The notes beneath the pieces are model-generated. The model did no database searches. It saw only the letters and a program-made list of their open reading frames with translations, and had not been told where the DNA came from. The translations under genes were made by a program, and so were the position numbers. Below are positions 8,168 through 16,825 of a stretch of 64,000 bases of DNA, piece by piece. Origin of the DNA: an uncultured Clostridia bacterium (GTDB lineage Bacteria > Bacillota > Clostridia > Oscillospirales > Butyricicoccaceae). Each line of letters begins with the position of its first letter. Within the stretch, counting starts at the first letter, position 1. The stretch is taken from NCBI GenBank assembly GCA_910589115.1, contig CAJUSB010000003.1:7748-71747 (forward strand), given 5' to 3'.

Positions 8168-8223
8168 ATCAAAATTGCTGAGAATATTCTGTATAAAGGA
8201 TTCCATTGTGGATGGAGGAGCTT

Positions 8224-8769
8224 ATGAAAAGACAGAATGTTCTCAGTTTTTTTTCAATTTCCAGCCTGACGCAGACACCGGCTTTTTTGTTTTTAACTGC
8301 GGTGTTTTTGTGCGGAGCAGTCGCCGGTTCCCTGACTGGCGTAATCAGCACAAGCCGCGGTGTTACATTGTCTTTCTCCCTTCCGGAGGAGCGCAGCGCG
8401 GTCATGCTGCTGGGGGGTACGCTGCTGTGGCTGGCTGGTGCATTGCTGGCGGGAGCGCTTCCCCCGGGCGGGCTTTTTATTTCTGCGGTTGTTGCGGCGC
8501 GGGCATTCGTGTTGTCTTTTTCAGTAGCCGCGCTTTTGGATGAGCCTGCGCTGAAAACAATTTGGCTTTCCTTGAAAACGTTTGGGCTTCAAGCGGTGAT
8601 CACTGTCCCCTGCCTGCTGGTGACGGCAACAGCTGCTTTCTGCGCCTCAATCGATCAGCCGCGCGGGATGCGCCTGGGCTATTGGTATGCCCTGCGAAAG
8701 TACCGCCCTGCCATCTTTGCCTGTTTTTTGTTGTGTGGGGCTTCCGCCCTGCTTCGATTCCTTCCGTAA
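8224..8769 (+). CDS. Polytopic membrane protein of unknown function
   Basis: 181 residues with about five hydrophobic segments; GGAGG lies just ahead of the ATG. The arrangement (short N-terminus, first helix, extracellular loop, then an ARAFVLSFSVAALL helix) vaguely resembles SpoIIM-type sporulation membrane proteins, but the match is not strong enough to name it. It follows the ProC-like gene by 56 bp and precedes a strong terminator, so it probably ends the transcription unit. Confidence 0.6.
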   Translation: MKRQNVLSFFSISSLTQTPAFLFLTAVFLCGAVAGSLTGVISTSRGVTLSFSLPEERSAVMLLGGTLLWLAGALLAGALPPGGLFISAVVAARAFVLSFSVAALLDEPALKTIWLSLKTFGLQAVITVPCLLVTATAAFCASIDQPRGMRLGYWYALRKYRPAIFACFLLCGASALLRFLP

Positions 8770-8795
8770 CTGTACCGTATCCGAGGCCCTCAAAG

Positions 8796-8840
8796 GTTCT
8801 GTGAAAGCCGTTATCCGGACTGCTTCACAGAACTTTTTTA
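8796..8840 (+). terminator. Terminator after membrane protein gene
   Basis: GTTCTGTGAA at 8796-8805 and TTCACAGAAC at 8824-8833, perfect 10 bp, followed by TTTTTT. Confidence 0.9.
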
Positions 8841-8961
8841 ACCGCATTCCTGACCACAGCGTTTCTGCGGCCTGTCATGAATGCGTCAGCTGGTTCTGAT
8901 GTTTTCGACAAAATAACCAAGAATTCAATGAAAATTTTTATACAAATATTGCAGGAACAAA

Positions 8962-8991
8962 TTGACAGAATCTATACCGCTATGGTATAAT
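8962..8991 (+). promoter_or_regulatory. Promoter of the acyl-CoA dehydrogenase fusion gene
   Basis: TTGACA at 8962-8967 and TATAAT at 8986-8991, 18 bp apart. It would give a 5' leader of about 300 nt before the start at 9297. The leader contains the long inverted repeat at 9121-9246. Confidence 0.8.
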
Positions 8992-9120
8992 AAGAACAAT
9001 CTTACAAATCCTTGTAAAACAAAGTCGAATATACAATAAAATGGATATGGCGTATAATCTGCCGCTATCCTTTCCTTTGTATAAAATACGGCCTTTGTGG
9101 CAGAAGGTGATCGCATATAA

Positions 9121-9246
9121 GGAGCTGTGAAGAAATAAATGACGAGGCGCTTTTCCGCAGGCAGGCTGACGCCTGTCAAGGAAAAGCAACGAAGTATGAC
9201 GGAAGAAGATGTAAGCGATTGTCGCAAGTTATTTCTGAACAGTTCC
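9121..9246. repeat. 126-bp inverted-repeat element (MITE-like or structured leader RNA)
   Basis: The outer arms GGAGCTGT...AGAAATAA (9121-9138) and TTATTTCT...ACAGTTCC (9229-9246) pair over 16 of 18 positions, with one G-T pair and a GA/GA mismatch between the two helical blocks. Inside is a second hairpin (GCTTTTCC at 9149-9156 with GGAAAAGC at 9180-9187, enclosing GCAGGC/GCCTGT). Both ends are flanked by the trinucleotide TAA, which could be a target-site duplication. It lies in the leader of the following gene. Confidence 0.6.
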
Positions 9247-9296
9247 TAAGCACGGTCCGACGATGCTTGACCAAATAAAATGAAGGAGGTACCTTT

Positions 9297-11207
9297 ATGT
9301 TGTTCCAGACAACCGAAGCTCACGAGGCGCTGCGCGCGAAAATCCGTGCCTTTGCAGAGACTGAGGTAAAGCCCCATGCATTCCTGATGGATAAGGAAAA
9401 CCAGTTCCCGGCGGAGGCCGTCAAAAAACTGGGGGAAATGGGCCTTATGGGCATTCCGTACCCGAAGGAGTACGGCGGTGCAGGCCTTGACGTCCTCAGC
9501 TACGCTATCGCTGTGGAAGAACTCTCCCGGGTAGACGGCGGCACGGGCGTCATCCTGTCCGCGCATGTATCCCTGGGCACTTGGCCGATTGCATCCTTTG
9601 GCAATGAAGAACAGAAGAAAAAATATCTGGTCCCGCTTTGCAAAGGGGAAAAAATCGGCGCATTTGGCCTGACCGAGCCCAACGCGGGTTCCGATGCGGG
9701 CGGAACCGAAACCACGGCGATTGACAAGGGTGATTACTGGCTGCTCAACGGCGGCAAGATTTTCATTACCAACGCGCCGAAAGCGGATACATATGTTGTC
9801 TTTGCTGTCACGACGCCGGATATCGGGACACGCGGCATTTCAGCCTTTATCGTTGAAAAGGGTTGGGAAGGCTTCACTTTTGGTGACCATTATGATAAAA
9901 TGGGCATCCGTTCCTCATCAACGGCTGAACTGATCTTTAACGATGTAAAAGTACCCAAGGAAAACCTGCTGGGCAAGGAAGGTCAGGGCTTCAAAATTGC
10001 AATGGCGACGCTTGACGGCGGACGTATTGGCATTGCCTCCCAGGCGCTGGGGATCGCGCAGGGCGCATATGAAGCGGCGGTCGATTATGCGAAGGAACGC
10101 GTTCAGTTTGGCAAGCCGATAGGTTTTAACCAGGGAATTGGTTTCAAATTAGCGGATATGGCCACCAAACTGCGCTGTGCACGGTTCCTGGTCTATTCTG
10201 CGGCGGAAAAGAAGGAAGCGCACGAGCCTTACAGCACGGAAGCCGCAATGGCAAAGCTGTATGCATCAGAAATTGCGCTTGAGGTAACCAATGATGCGGT
10301 ACAGATTTTCGGCGGCACCGGCTTCCTGAAGGGCATGGATGTTGAACGGATGTACCGTGATGCAAAAATCACAACGATATACGAGGGCACCAGTGAAGTA
10401 CAGCGCATGGTCATCGCGGCTGGCATCATGGGCAAGCCGCCGAAAAAGGAAGGCGGTTCTTCAAGCCGCGCCAAGAAGCCGGCACCGATTACCGGTGTGC
10501 GCAAGCACATGATCCTGAAAGACGGTTCCAGCGAGGACAAGGTCAATGCGCTTGTTGCGGCGCTGCAAAAGGACGGTCATGACTTTGCGGTCGGCATTCC
10601 GATTGACACGCCTATTTCGCAGGCTGAACGTGTTGTTTCTGCTGGCCAGGGCATTGGCAGCAAGGAAAATATGAAACTGATTGAGGATCTTGCCAAGGCT
10701 GCTGGAGCGGCAATCGGTTCTTCCCGTCCGGTTGCAGAGACACTTCAATATGTTCCGTTGAATCGGTATGTAGGCATGTCAGGTCAGAAGTTCAAGGGCA
10801 ATCTGTATATTGCGTGTGGTATTTCGGGTGCGATCCAGCATTTGAAAGGCATTAAGGATGCTTCGACCATTGTAGCGATCAACAAAAACGGAAATGCGCC
10901 GATTTTCAAGAATTGTGATTATGGTATTGTAGGCGATGTAAATGAGATTCTGCCGTTGCTGACCGCGGCGCTGGGCACAGAAGAGAAGCAGCCTGCACCG
11001 CCGATGGTTAAAATGAAGCGGCCGCCTGCGCCGCGTCCGGAGCCGATTGGCCCTCGTTATGTCTGCGGCGGCTGCGGCTACGAATACATTCCGGAGCTTG
11101 GCGACGAAGATGCAGAAATTGCACCGGGCACGCTGTTCTCCGCCCTGCCTGACGAATGGGTCTGCCCCGAATGTGCCGAAGGCAAGGATCAATTCATCGA
11201 AGCCTGA
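9297..11207 (+). CDS. Acyl-CoA dehydrogenase–EtfA–rubredoxin fusion protein
   Basis: 636 residues joining three redox modules. Residues 1 to about 380 are a complete short-chain acyl-CoA dehydrogenase (FGLTEPNAGSDAGG flavin motif; E363 in IYEGTSEVQ at the catalytic-base position). Residues about 395-560 are the FAD-binding part of electron-transfer flavoprotein alpha (VPLNRYVGMSG, YIACGISGAIQH, VAINKNGNAPIF). Residues about 585-636 are rubredoxin with C590, C593, C623 and C626. The EtfA N-terminal and EtfB domains are missing. The start has AAGGAGG upstream. Inference: electrons from butyryl-type acyl-CoA pass through FAD to the rubredoxin tip and on to the flavodiiron protein encoded next. 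A repeat copy separates the two genes. Confidence 0.95.
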   Translation: MLFQTTEAHEALRAKIRAFAETEVKPHAFLMDKENQFPAEAVKKLGEMGLMGIPYPKEYGGAGLDVLSYAIAVEELSRVDGGTGVILSAHVSLGTWPIASFGNEEQKKKYLVPLCKGEKIGAFGLTEPNAGSDAGGTETTAIDKGDYWLLNGGKIFITNAPKADTYVVFAVTTPDIGTRGISAFIVEKGWEGFTFGDHYDKMGIRSSSTAELIFNDVKVPKENLLGKEGQGFKIAMATLDGGRIGIASQALGIAQGAYEAAVDYAKERVQFGKPIGFNQGIGFKLADMATKLRCARFLVYSAAEKKEAHEPYSTEAAMAKLYASEIALEVTNDAVQIFGGTGFLKGMDVERMYRDAKITTIYEGTSEVQRMVIAAGIMGKPPKKEGGSSSRAKKPAPITGVRKHMILKDGSSEDKVNALVAALQKDGHDFAVGIPIDTPISQAERVVSAGQGIGSKENMKLIEDLAKAAGAAIGSSRPVAETLQYVPLNRYVGMSGQKFKGNLYIACGISGAIQHLKGIKDASTIVAINKNGNAPIFKNCDYGIVGDVNEILPLLTAALGTEEKQPAPPMVKMKRPPAPRPEPIGPRYVCGGCGYEYIPELGDEDAEIAPGTLFSALPDEWVCPECAEGKDQFIEA

Positions 11208-11224
11208 CCCCTCTTACTGTGAAA

Positions 11225-11420
11225 CTCCTGTGCAGCTTTCGCCCTCGCCGGGCGGGCCGCCTGCGCGGCGGGTGCCAAAGGGCGCTGCCCTCTGGACTCC
11301 CGGGATGCTGCGCATCCTCCCCTCGCCTGCGGGCGGGACGAAGGATGGCTGCGCTGCTTCCCCTGGCTGCACTGCTGGCCAGGCCGCCAAAAGGACGGCG
11401 GCCTGGCCGGGCTTCTGCTT
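11225..11420. repeat. Dispersed GC-rich repeat, copy A8
   Basis: Intergenic between the dehydrogenase fusion and the flavodiiron gene. It contains CCCTCTGGACTCCCGG, the CGCCTGCGGGCGGGACGAAGG segment of type A, and the variable-stem hairpin: arms GGCCAGGCCGCC (11377-11388) and GGCGGCCTGGCC (11397-11408) around the conserved loop AAAAGGAC. Confidence 0.85.
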
Positions 11421-11471
11421 CACGCCTTGTTTTATTCTTTCTGTTTTATTTAATTTTAAGGAGGATTTTAC

Positions 11472-12686
11472 ATGTATTGCGTACGCAATGTCACCGATGA
11501 TCTGTACTGGGTAGGCGCAAACGATCACCGCCTCCACCTGTTCGAAAATATTCATCCGATCCCGCGCGGCGTATCCTATAATGCTTATCTTTTGCTTGAT
11601 GAAAAAACGGTTTTATTCGACACGGTTGACTGGTCTGCCTGCCGTCAGCTGCTCGAGAATGTGAATCATTTACTGGCGGACAAGCCGCTGGACTATCTGC
11701 TCATCAATCATATGGAGCCTGACCATGGTGCGTCGATTGAAGAAATTTTGCTGCGCTGGCCTGATGTCAAGGTGATCTCTACCGAAAAGGCATTCATGCT
11801 GATGCGCCAGTTCGGCTTCCATATTGATGGCCATGAGTTGATTACCGTGAAAGAAGGCGATACCTATAATTTCGGTAAGCATACGGTTACTTTCGTAGCG
11901 GCCCCGATGGTACACTGGCCTGAAGCAATGGTCACTTTTGATACGACGAACGGTGTCCTCTTTGCGGCAGATGCGTTTGGTTCTTTTGGCGCTCTGGACG
12001 GCAAGCTGTTTGCTGATGAAGTCAATTTTGACCGTGACTGGATTGACGATGCCCGTCGGTATCTGACCAACATTGTTGGCAAATACGGCCCGCACGTACA
12101 GCTGCTGCTGAAAAAGGCTTCTGGGATTTTGGATCAGATTAAATTTATTTGCCCGCTGCATGGTCCGGTCTGGCGCGAAAATCTGGGCTATTTCATTGAT
12201 AAGTATGACAAGTGGAGCCGTTACGAACCCGAAGAACAGGGTGTACTGATTGCCTATGCTTCCATGTACGGCAATACGGAGGCTGCTGCACAGGCGCTTG
12301 CCTCCAAGCTGTGCGAAAAAGGGATGCATAATGTTTGGGTTTATGATGTATCCAACACGCATGTTTCCCAGTTGATTTCTGAGTCTTTCCGTCTGAGCCA
12401 TATTGTGCTTGCTTCTGTAACCTATAATCTGGGTATTTATCCGGTAATGCACAATTATCTGATGGATATGAAGGCATTGAATTTGCAGAACCGTACTTTT
12501 GCGATTATCGAAAACGGGTCATGGGCGATTAAATCGGGTGACCTCATGCAGAAATTCATCGAAAATGATCTCAAGAATATGACGGTATTGAACGACCGCC
12601 TTACGATGGCTTCTTCGCTCCACAGCGATAAGGCCGCTGACCTTGATGCACTGGCAGATTCCATCATTGAATCCATGAAAAAGTAA
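11472..12686 (+). CDS. fprA: Flavodiiron protein (FprA-type O2/NO reductase)
   Basis: 404 residues: a metallo-beta-lactamase-fold diiron domain followed by a flavodoxin domain. Diiron ligands are in place: H80, E82, D84, H85 (NHMEPDH), H148, D167 and H230 (PLHGPVW). The FMN-binding loop is ASMYGNTE near residue 260. Flavodiiron proteins reduce O2 to water or NO to N2O in the cytosol, taking electrons from rubredoxin. Here a rubredoxin domain is fused to the acyl-CoA dehydrogenase just upstream, so the two proteins probably form one electron chain protecting the anaerobe from oxygen. AAGGAGG precedes the start. Confidence 0.96.
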   Translation: MYCVRNVTDDLYWVGANDHRLHLFENIHPIPRGVSYNAYLLLDEKTVLFDTVDWSACRQLLENVNHLLADKPLDYLLINHMEPDHGASIEEILLRWPDVKVISTEKAFMLMRQFGFHIDGHELITVKEGDTYNFGKHTVTFVAAPMVHWPEAMVTFDTTNGVLFAADAFGSFGALDGKLFADEVNFDRDWIDDARRYLTNIVGKYGPHVQLLLKKASGILDQIKFICPLHGPVWRENLGYFIDKYDKWSRYEPEEQGVLIAYASMYGNTEAAAQALASKLCEKGMHNVWVYDVSNTHVSQLISESFRLSHIVLASVTYNLGIYPVMHNYLMDMKALNLQNRTFAIIENGSWAIKSGDLMQKFIENDLKNMTVLNDRLTMASSLHSDKAADLDALADSIIESMKK

Positions 12687-12698
12687 CTGCATATTTAT

Positions 12699-12728
12699 GG
12701 GGCCGGGCTTTTGCCCGGCCCCATTTCC
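12699..12728 (+). terminator. Terminator after flavodiiron gene
   Basis: GGGGCCGGGC (12699-12708) and GCCCGGCCCC (12713-12722) with a TTTT loop, followed by ATTTCCCT. Very stable stem, modest T tract. Confidence 0.75.
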
Positions 12729-12763
12729 CTACCGCATGATAAATGACGGAAAAGGCAGCACTT

Positions 12764-12807
12764 AAAAATACCCCCTAAGCAGATTTTAGCCTTGTCTGCT
12801 TAGGGGG
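12764..12807 (-). terminator. Terminator of pyrE
   Basis: CCCCCTAAGCAGA (12771-12783) pairs with TCTGCTTAGGGGG (12795-12807). On the minus strand it is followed by TATTTTTAAG, so it serves the convergent pyrE gene. Confidence 0.85.
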
Positions 12808-12881
12808 ATTATATCAGAATCCTGATCTTTTATCACGTTTCAATTCTAACATTTTTATCAAAGGAAGGGAGGGCTATTTCC

Positions 12882-13544
12882 TTAAAAGACGCAGTATTGC
12901 GCCATATATGCCTCCATCAGCGGCAGAATATCACCATAGCTCCCCTGTTCACGAAGATATTCACAAATATCCTGTACTGTAATCAGCGCATGTACTTGAA
13001 TGCCGAATTCCTCTCCGACCTCCATGATTGCGGTTTTTCCGGGCACTTGCCCTACCTCACAGCGGTTCACCGAAATAAACATATCCGTTACCTTTACATC
13101 CGCACATGCCGTCAGGACAGGCATCGTTTCACGGATTGCCGTACCGGCGGTAATCACGTCCTCAATAATGATGATACGGTCACCGTCCTTGGGCTTATAA
13201 CCGATGATAGAACCCCCTTCCCCATGATCCTTTACCTCTTTGCGGTTAAAGAAAAACGGCTTATCAATGCCATGGGTACGGGCCAGCGCACCGGCTGCCG
13301 AAGTAACAAGCGGAATCCCTTTATATGCAGGGCCAAACATTGCGTCAAAGTTTTCGCCGACCGTCTCCTGAATCAGTGCGGCATAAAATTCACCGAGTCG
13401 GGAATTTTGCAGCCCAGTCCGATAATTGCCCGTATTGACAAAATAAGGGGTTTGACGGCCGCTTTTAGTGACAAAGCTGCCAAAGCGGAGCACATCTGCC
13501 TGCATCATAAACTCAATAAATTCTTTTTTGGCTGCGCAAAGCAT
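12882..13544 (-). CDS. pyrE: Orotate phosphoribosyltransferase
   Basis: 220 residues from the ATG at 13544, chosen because AAAGGATGG lies just upstream; an in-frame ATG at 13610 would add 22 residues without homology to the family. PyrE joins orotate and PRPP to give orotidine monophosphate in pyrimidine synthesis. The PRPP-binding loop is clear (DRIIIIEDVITAGTAIRE), as is the FNRKEVKDHGEGG catalytic loop. The gene stands alone with its own promoter and terminator, apart from other pyr genes. Its leader of roughly 140 nt shows no obvious PyrR attenuator. Confidence 0.95.
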   Translation of the reverse strand: MLCAAKKEFIEFMMQADVLRFGSFVTKSGRQTPYFVNTGNYRTGLQNSRLGEFYAALIQETVGENFDAMFGPAYKGIPLVTSAAGALARTHGIDKPFFFNRKEVKDHGEGGSIIGYKPKDGDRIIIIEDVITAGTAIRETMPVLTACADVKVTDMFISVNRCEVGQVPGKTAIMEVGEEFGIQVHALITVQDICEYLREQGSYGDILPLMEAYMAQYCVF

Positions 13545-13684
13545 AATAATCCATCCTTTTTCATTGATTGGCAATACCGGGATATCTGAAAAATCAATCA
13601 TGCCGGTCATAGATGATTCTTAAAACAGCCCTTGTGCCTGTTCAAACACCGCCGGACAATCTGCCAAAGGTTCTAAACAGATTT

Positions 13685-13713
13685 ATTATAACATAACCGC
13701 ATGTGCAGGGCAA
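13685..13713 (-). promoter_or_regulatory. Promoter of pyrE
   Basis: On the minus strand, TTGCCC (13713-13708) and TATAAT (13690-13685) are 17 bp apart. Confidence 0.65.
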
Positions 13714-13747
13714 GCAAAAGCCCAAAATAAGCGGCAAAAATATGCCG

Positions 13748-14515
13748 TTATCCCAACAGCAGCACGGCTGCGCCGATCACCAGCAAAATAACGCCGGTTA
13801 CACGGTTAAGCGTTTTCGTTTGTGCGCGGTTCGCAATGACGGCTGCAATCCGCGCCCAGATAAGCGTAAAAAATACGCATAGTGCCAGTGTAGCCAGGTC
13901 CGGCAGTCCGCCGATTGCAAAGTGGCTGACCGCGCCGGTCAGTGCCGTAAACGCCATAATAAAAACACTTGTCCCAACCGCACATTTCAGCTCATATCCC
14001 AATGCACTTGTCAACACGAGAAGCATCATCATACCGCCGCCTGCGCCTACGAATCCACAGATAAAACCAATCAGCACACCGCAGAACACCGATTTTATCA
14101 AACGTTCCTTTTGAGGGACAGCTTCCATGGTTTCCCGCGTTGTCATAACAGGACGGGCAATAAATTTTACACCCAAAAGCATCGTCATGCAGACTGAAAA
14201 GCTGCCCATTGTCGCGTTTGGCAGCAGGCTCGCTGCATAGCTGCCTACCATGGTAAACAGCAGGACGAACAGCATCATAACCACACCATTTTTGATGTCA
14301 ATATTCCGGTTCTTTTTATAGGTCCATGCGCTGACTGCGCTTGCCAGAACGTCACTTGCAAGGCTGATTCCTACAGCGGAATACGCTGGCAAGTCCAAGA
14401 AGGTGATTAAAACGGGACTAATCACAGCGGCTGCACTCATTCCTGCAAAGCCGGTCCCAATTCCCGCCCCGGCCCCGGCTAATAAGCAAACCAGTATTTT
14501 TGTCACAAGCTGCAT
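13748..14515 (-). CDS. TauE/SafE family sulfite/organosulfonate exporter-like protein
   Basis: 255 residues, strongly hydrophobic, with about eight helices in two homologous halves. It has the family's GAGIGTGFAGMSAA and GFVGAGGGMMMLLVL glycine-rich motifs. TauE/SafE proteins move sulfite, sulfoacetate or related anions across the membrane; the substrate here is unknown. Its start overlaps the end of the MarR regulator gene by 13 bp, so both are one unit and the exporter is probably controlled by that regulator. Confidence 0.9.
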   Translation of the reverse strand: MQLVTKILVCLLAGAGAGIGTGFAGMSAAAVISPVLITFLDLPAYSAVGISLASDVLASAVSAWTYKKNRNIDIKNGVVMMLFVLLFTMVGSYAASLLPNATMGSFSVCMTMLLGVKFIARPVMTTRETMEAVPQKERLIKSVFCGVLIGFICGFVGAGGGMMMLLVLTSALGYELKCAVGTSVFIMAFTALTGAVSHFAIGGLPDLATLALCVFFTLIWARIAAVIANRAQTKTLNRVTGVILLVIGAAVLLLG

Positions 14516-14946
14516 GGCAACCCCTCCTGAACCACTTCACGCGCGTGCGCACAAATCCGCTGAAAAATAAGCTGTGTCAGCGCAAATTCAGATTGGGAAA
14601 AATCAGCGAACAGGATTTTTCCGAACTGCTCCTGTGCGGCGCGTCCTTCCTCAACAACCGGGCCGGAAGACGGCAGCAGACGCAGATGGATTGACTTCCG
14701 GTTCCCCTCCCGGTAGAAGGTTTCGAGCATCTCCCGTGCCGCCAGGCTTTTCAGCGCCGCAGAGACGTGCGATTTGGTAAACCGGCGCAGCCGGACAATA
14801 TCCGATGCAGTATCATATTCAGAATTATTCGCCAAAAACATCAGAACATCAAATTCCATCTGCGTTAGTCCAAACTGCCTGCATACCGGCTTGACACAAA
14901 CGGTGTAGGCAGATTTCAAAAGATTCAGGTTTTCAAAAATCTGCAT
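14503..14946 (-). CDS. MarR family transcriptional regulator
   Basis: 147 residues with a winged helix-turn-helix: LTQMEFDVLMFLANNSEYDTAS, then the recognition segment RRFTKSHVSAALKSLAAREM and a basic wing (YREGNRKS). It is the first gene of a two-gene operon with the TauE/SafE exporter. Its promoter carries a palindrome immediately downstream of the -10 box, suggesting autorepression relieved by a small-molecule ligand. The ligand is unknown. Confidence 0.9.
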   Translation of the reverse strand: MQIFENLNLLKSAYTVCVKPVCRQFGLTQMEFDVLMFLANNSEYDTASDIVRLRRFTKSHVSAALKSLAAREMLETFYREGNRKSIHLRLLPSSGPVVEEGRAAQEQFGKILFADFSQSEFALTQLIFQRICAHAREVVQEGLPCSL

Positions 14947-14966
14947 ATCAGCGCCCTCTTTTTATC

Positions 14967-15010
14967 GTTCTGTTTAGAACAACTATAGCGCTAAATATGA
15001 CTTTTGTCAA
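14967..15010 (-). promoter_or_regulatory. MarR–TauE promoter with palindromic operator
   Basis: On the minus strand, TTGACA (15010-15005), a 17-bp spacer and TATAGT (14987-14982), followed directly by GTTCTAAACAGAAC (14980-14967), a 5-bp half-site palindrome at the likely transcription start. Its position fits autorepression by the MarR protein. Confidence 0.75.
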
Positions 15011-15059
15011 GTCCTTTTGTGACAAAAATACAATTATCCCCTCTCCCTCAAAATTATGA

Positions 15060-15088
15060 TTGAAAAAGGTGCTGGAGTGCGATATAAT
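15060..15088 (+). promoter_or_regulatory. Promoter of MATE transporter gene
   Basis: TTGAAA at 15060-15065 and TATAAT at 15083-15088, 17 bp apart. It lies 40 bp ahead of the MATE start and is divergent from the MarR promoter. Confidence 0.8.
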
Positions 15089-15127
15089 GATTATTAAACC
15101 ATTTATCACGCAAAAAGAGGGATTCGT

Positions 15128-16501
15128 ATGGATAATCAGGAAAAAATCAGGCTTTTTGAAGAAACGCCCGTCCCAAAAGCGGTTATGACAATGGCAATTC
15201 CGACCATTATCAGCTCATTGGTTATGGTGATTTATAATCTGGCAGATACCTATTTTGTCGGAATGCTGAATGACCCTGTACAAAATGCAGCGGTCACGCT
15301 GGCAGCCCCTGTACTGCTGGCCTTCAATGCTGTGAACAATCTGTTTGGTGTAGGCACCTCCAGTATGATGAGCCGTGCTCTCGGTCAGAAGGATTACGAC
15401 ACGGTGCAGCGCAGCTCGGCCTTTGGATTTTATTGTTCGCTCATCAGCGGCATCCTGTTTTCCATTGTGTTTACAGCCCTTCGCGGGCCGCTTCTGACGA
15501 TTCTGGGTGCTGACAGCATCACCCGTGCTGCAACCAGCGAATACCTGAAATGGACTGTTACCTGTGGTGCGGCTCCGGCAATCCTCAATGTGGTATTAGC
15601 CTATCTGGTACGCGCGGAAGGTGCCTCCCTGCACGCCAGCGTTGGAACAATGAGCGGCTGCCTGTTAAATATCGTGCTTGACCCGATTTTTATTCTGCCG
15701 TGGGGGCTGGATCTCGGAGCAGCAGGTGCCGGACTGGCTACCTTCCTTTCAAACTGCTTTGCCTGCCTGTATTTCTTTGTGCTCCTGTTCAAAAAACGCG
15801 GTAATACCTATGTTTGCATATATCCGTCTATGGCCCGTGCCAAGCCTGCGGTCATTGCTGGCATCTGCGGTGTCGGCATCCCCTCCGCCATCCAGAACCT
15901 GCTGAATGTGACCAGCATGACGGTACTCAACAATTTCACTTCGGTGTTTGGCTCGGATGCAGTTGCAGCAATGGGCATCTCACAAAAAATCAACATGGTA
16001 CCTCTGTATATTGCATTGGGTATCTCGCAGGGGATCATGCCACTCATCAGCTACTGCTACGGCAGCGGGAACGCAAAGCGCCTAAAGGATGTCCTCTTCT
16101 TCTCTGTACGGATTGCGATTTCCTTTATGATCGTTGCGGCAGCGGGCTTCTATTTCGGTGCAGATACGCTGATTTCTATGTTCATGAAAAATGAATCCAT
16201 CGTTGCATACGGTGGAAAATTCCTGCACGGGATGTGCCTTGCACTGCCTTTCCTTTGTATGGATTTTCTGGCAGTTGGCGTTTTCCAGGCCTGCGGCATG
16301 GGACGGAAAGCATTGGTTTTCGCAGTCCTTCGTAAAATCATACTTGAAATCCCGGCATTGTATCTGCTGAACCTGATTTGGCCGCTGTACGGGCTGGCCT
16401 ATGCGCAGACGGCTGCCGAGATCGTCCTCAGCATTGCAGCAGTGGTCGTGCTGTTCCGCCTTTTCCGTCAGCTCGACGCACGAAAACAGCCTGCAAAATA
16501 A
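15128..16501 (+). CDS. MATE family efflux transporter
   Basis: 457 residues with twelve predicted helices in two six-helix halves, typical for MATE cation antiporters that export drugs or metabolites. Characteristic segments include MAIPTIISSLVMVIYNLADTYF near the N-terminus and ALGISQGIMPLISYCYGSGN in the second half. It lies divergent to the MarR–TauE unit, 180 bp away, so the same regulator might act on both, although the palindrome is much closer to marR. The start has AAAAAGAGG upstream. Substrate unknown. Confidence 0.93.
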   Translation: MDNQEKIRLFEETPVPKAVMTMAIPTIISSLVMVIYNLADTYFVGMLNDPVQNAAVTLAAPVLLAFNAVNNLFGVGTSSMMSRALGQKDYDTVQRSSAFGFYCSLISGILFSIVFTALRGPLLTILGADSITRAATSEYLKWTVTCGAAPAILNVVLAYLVRAEGASLHASVGTMSGCLLNIVLDPIFILPWGLDLGAAGAGLATFLSNCFACLYFFVLLFKKRGNTYVCIYPSMARAKPAVIAGICGVGIPSAIQNLLNVTSMTVLNNFTSVFGSDAVAAMGISQKINMVPLYIALGISQGIMPLISYCYGSGNAKRLKDVLFFSVRIAISFMIVAAAGFYFGADTLISMFMKNESIVAYGGKFLHGMCLALPFLCMDFLAVGVFQACGMGRKALVFAVLRKIILEIPALYLLNLIWPLYGLAYAQTAAEIVLSIAAVVVLFRLFRQLDARKQPAK

Positions 16502-16550
16502 AACGGCCGCTACGGCGGCTTTACTCACGTACAAAATACCGCAGTCACCC

Positions 16551-16679
16551 CTTCTTCCCGCTTTCCTTTTGGCGGGAAGAAGCCACCAGCCCCCGTCCCG
16601 CCCGCAGGCGAGGGAAGGGAGTCCAGAGGGACAAGTCCCTCTGGCGCCGTCTGCGGAAGACCGCCCGCCGCGCAGGCGA
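16551..16679. repeat. Dispersed GC-rich repeat, copy A2
   Basis: Between the MATE and AI-2E genes, reverse orientation. It holds the variable-stem hairpin (CTTCTTCCCGC at 16551-16561 with GCGGGAAGAAG at 16572-16582; on the opposite strand the loop begins AAAAGGA) and the type A core with CCAGAGGG / CCCTCTGG and GACCGCCCGCCGCGCAGGCG. Confidence 0.85.
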
Positions 16680-16825
16680 AGCAAACGAGCACCTCCGCAC
16701 TTACAAAATATAATGCGCACCTGCGAAAAATTTACAATTTTGTGACAGTTTTCCGAAGTTCCTGTGCTATAATAGTCCCATTACAAAACGCTGGCTGTCG
16801 AAAAGCCATGGGAAGGAAGTCCATC

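Noticed and set aside
8998..9296. Known riboswitch class in the dehydrogenase leader
   Set aside because: No match to the conserved cores I could recall (purine, lysine, THF, SAM, cobalamin, c-di-GMP, glycine); reported only as an inverted-repeat element.
12897..13589. 230-codon plus-strand frame
   Set aside because: Antisense shadow of pyrE.
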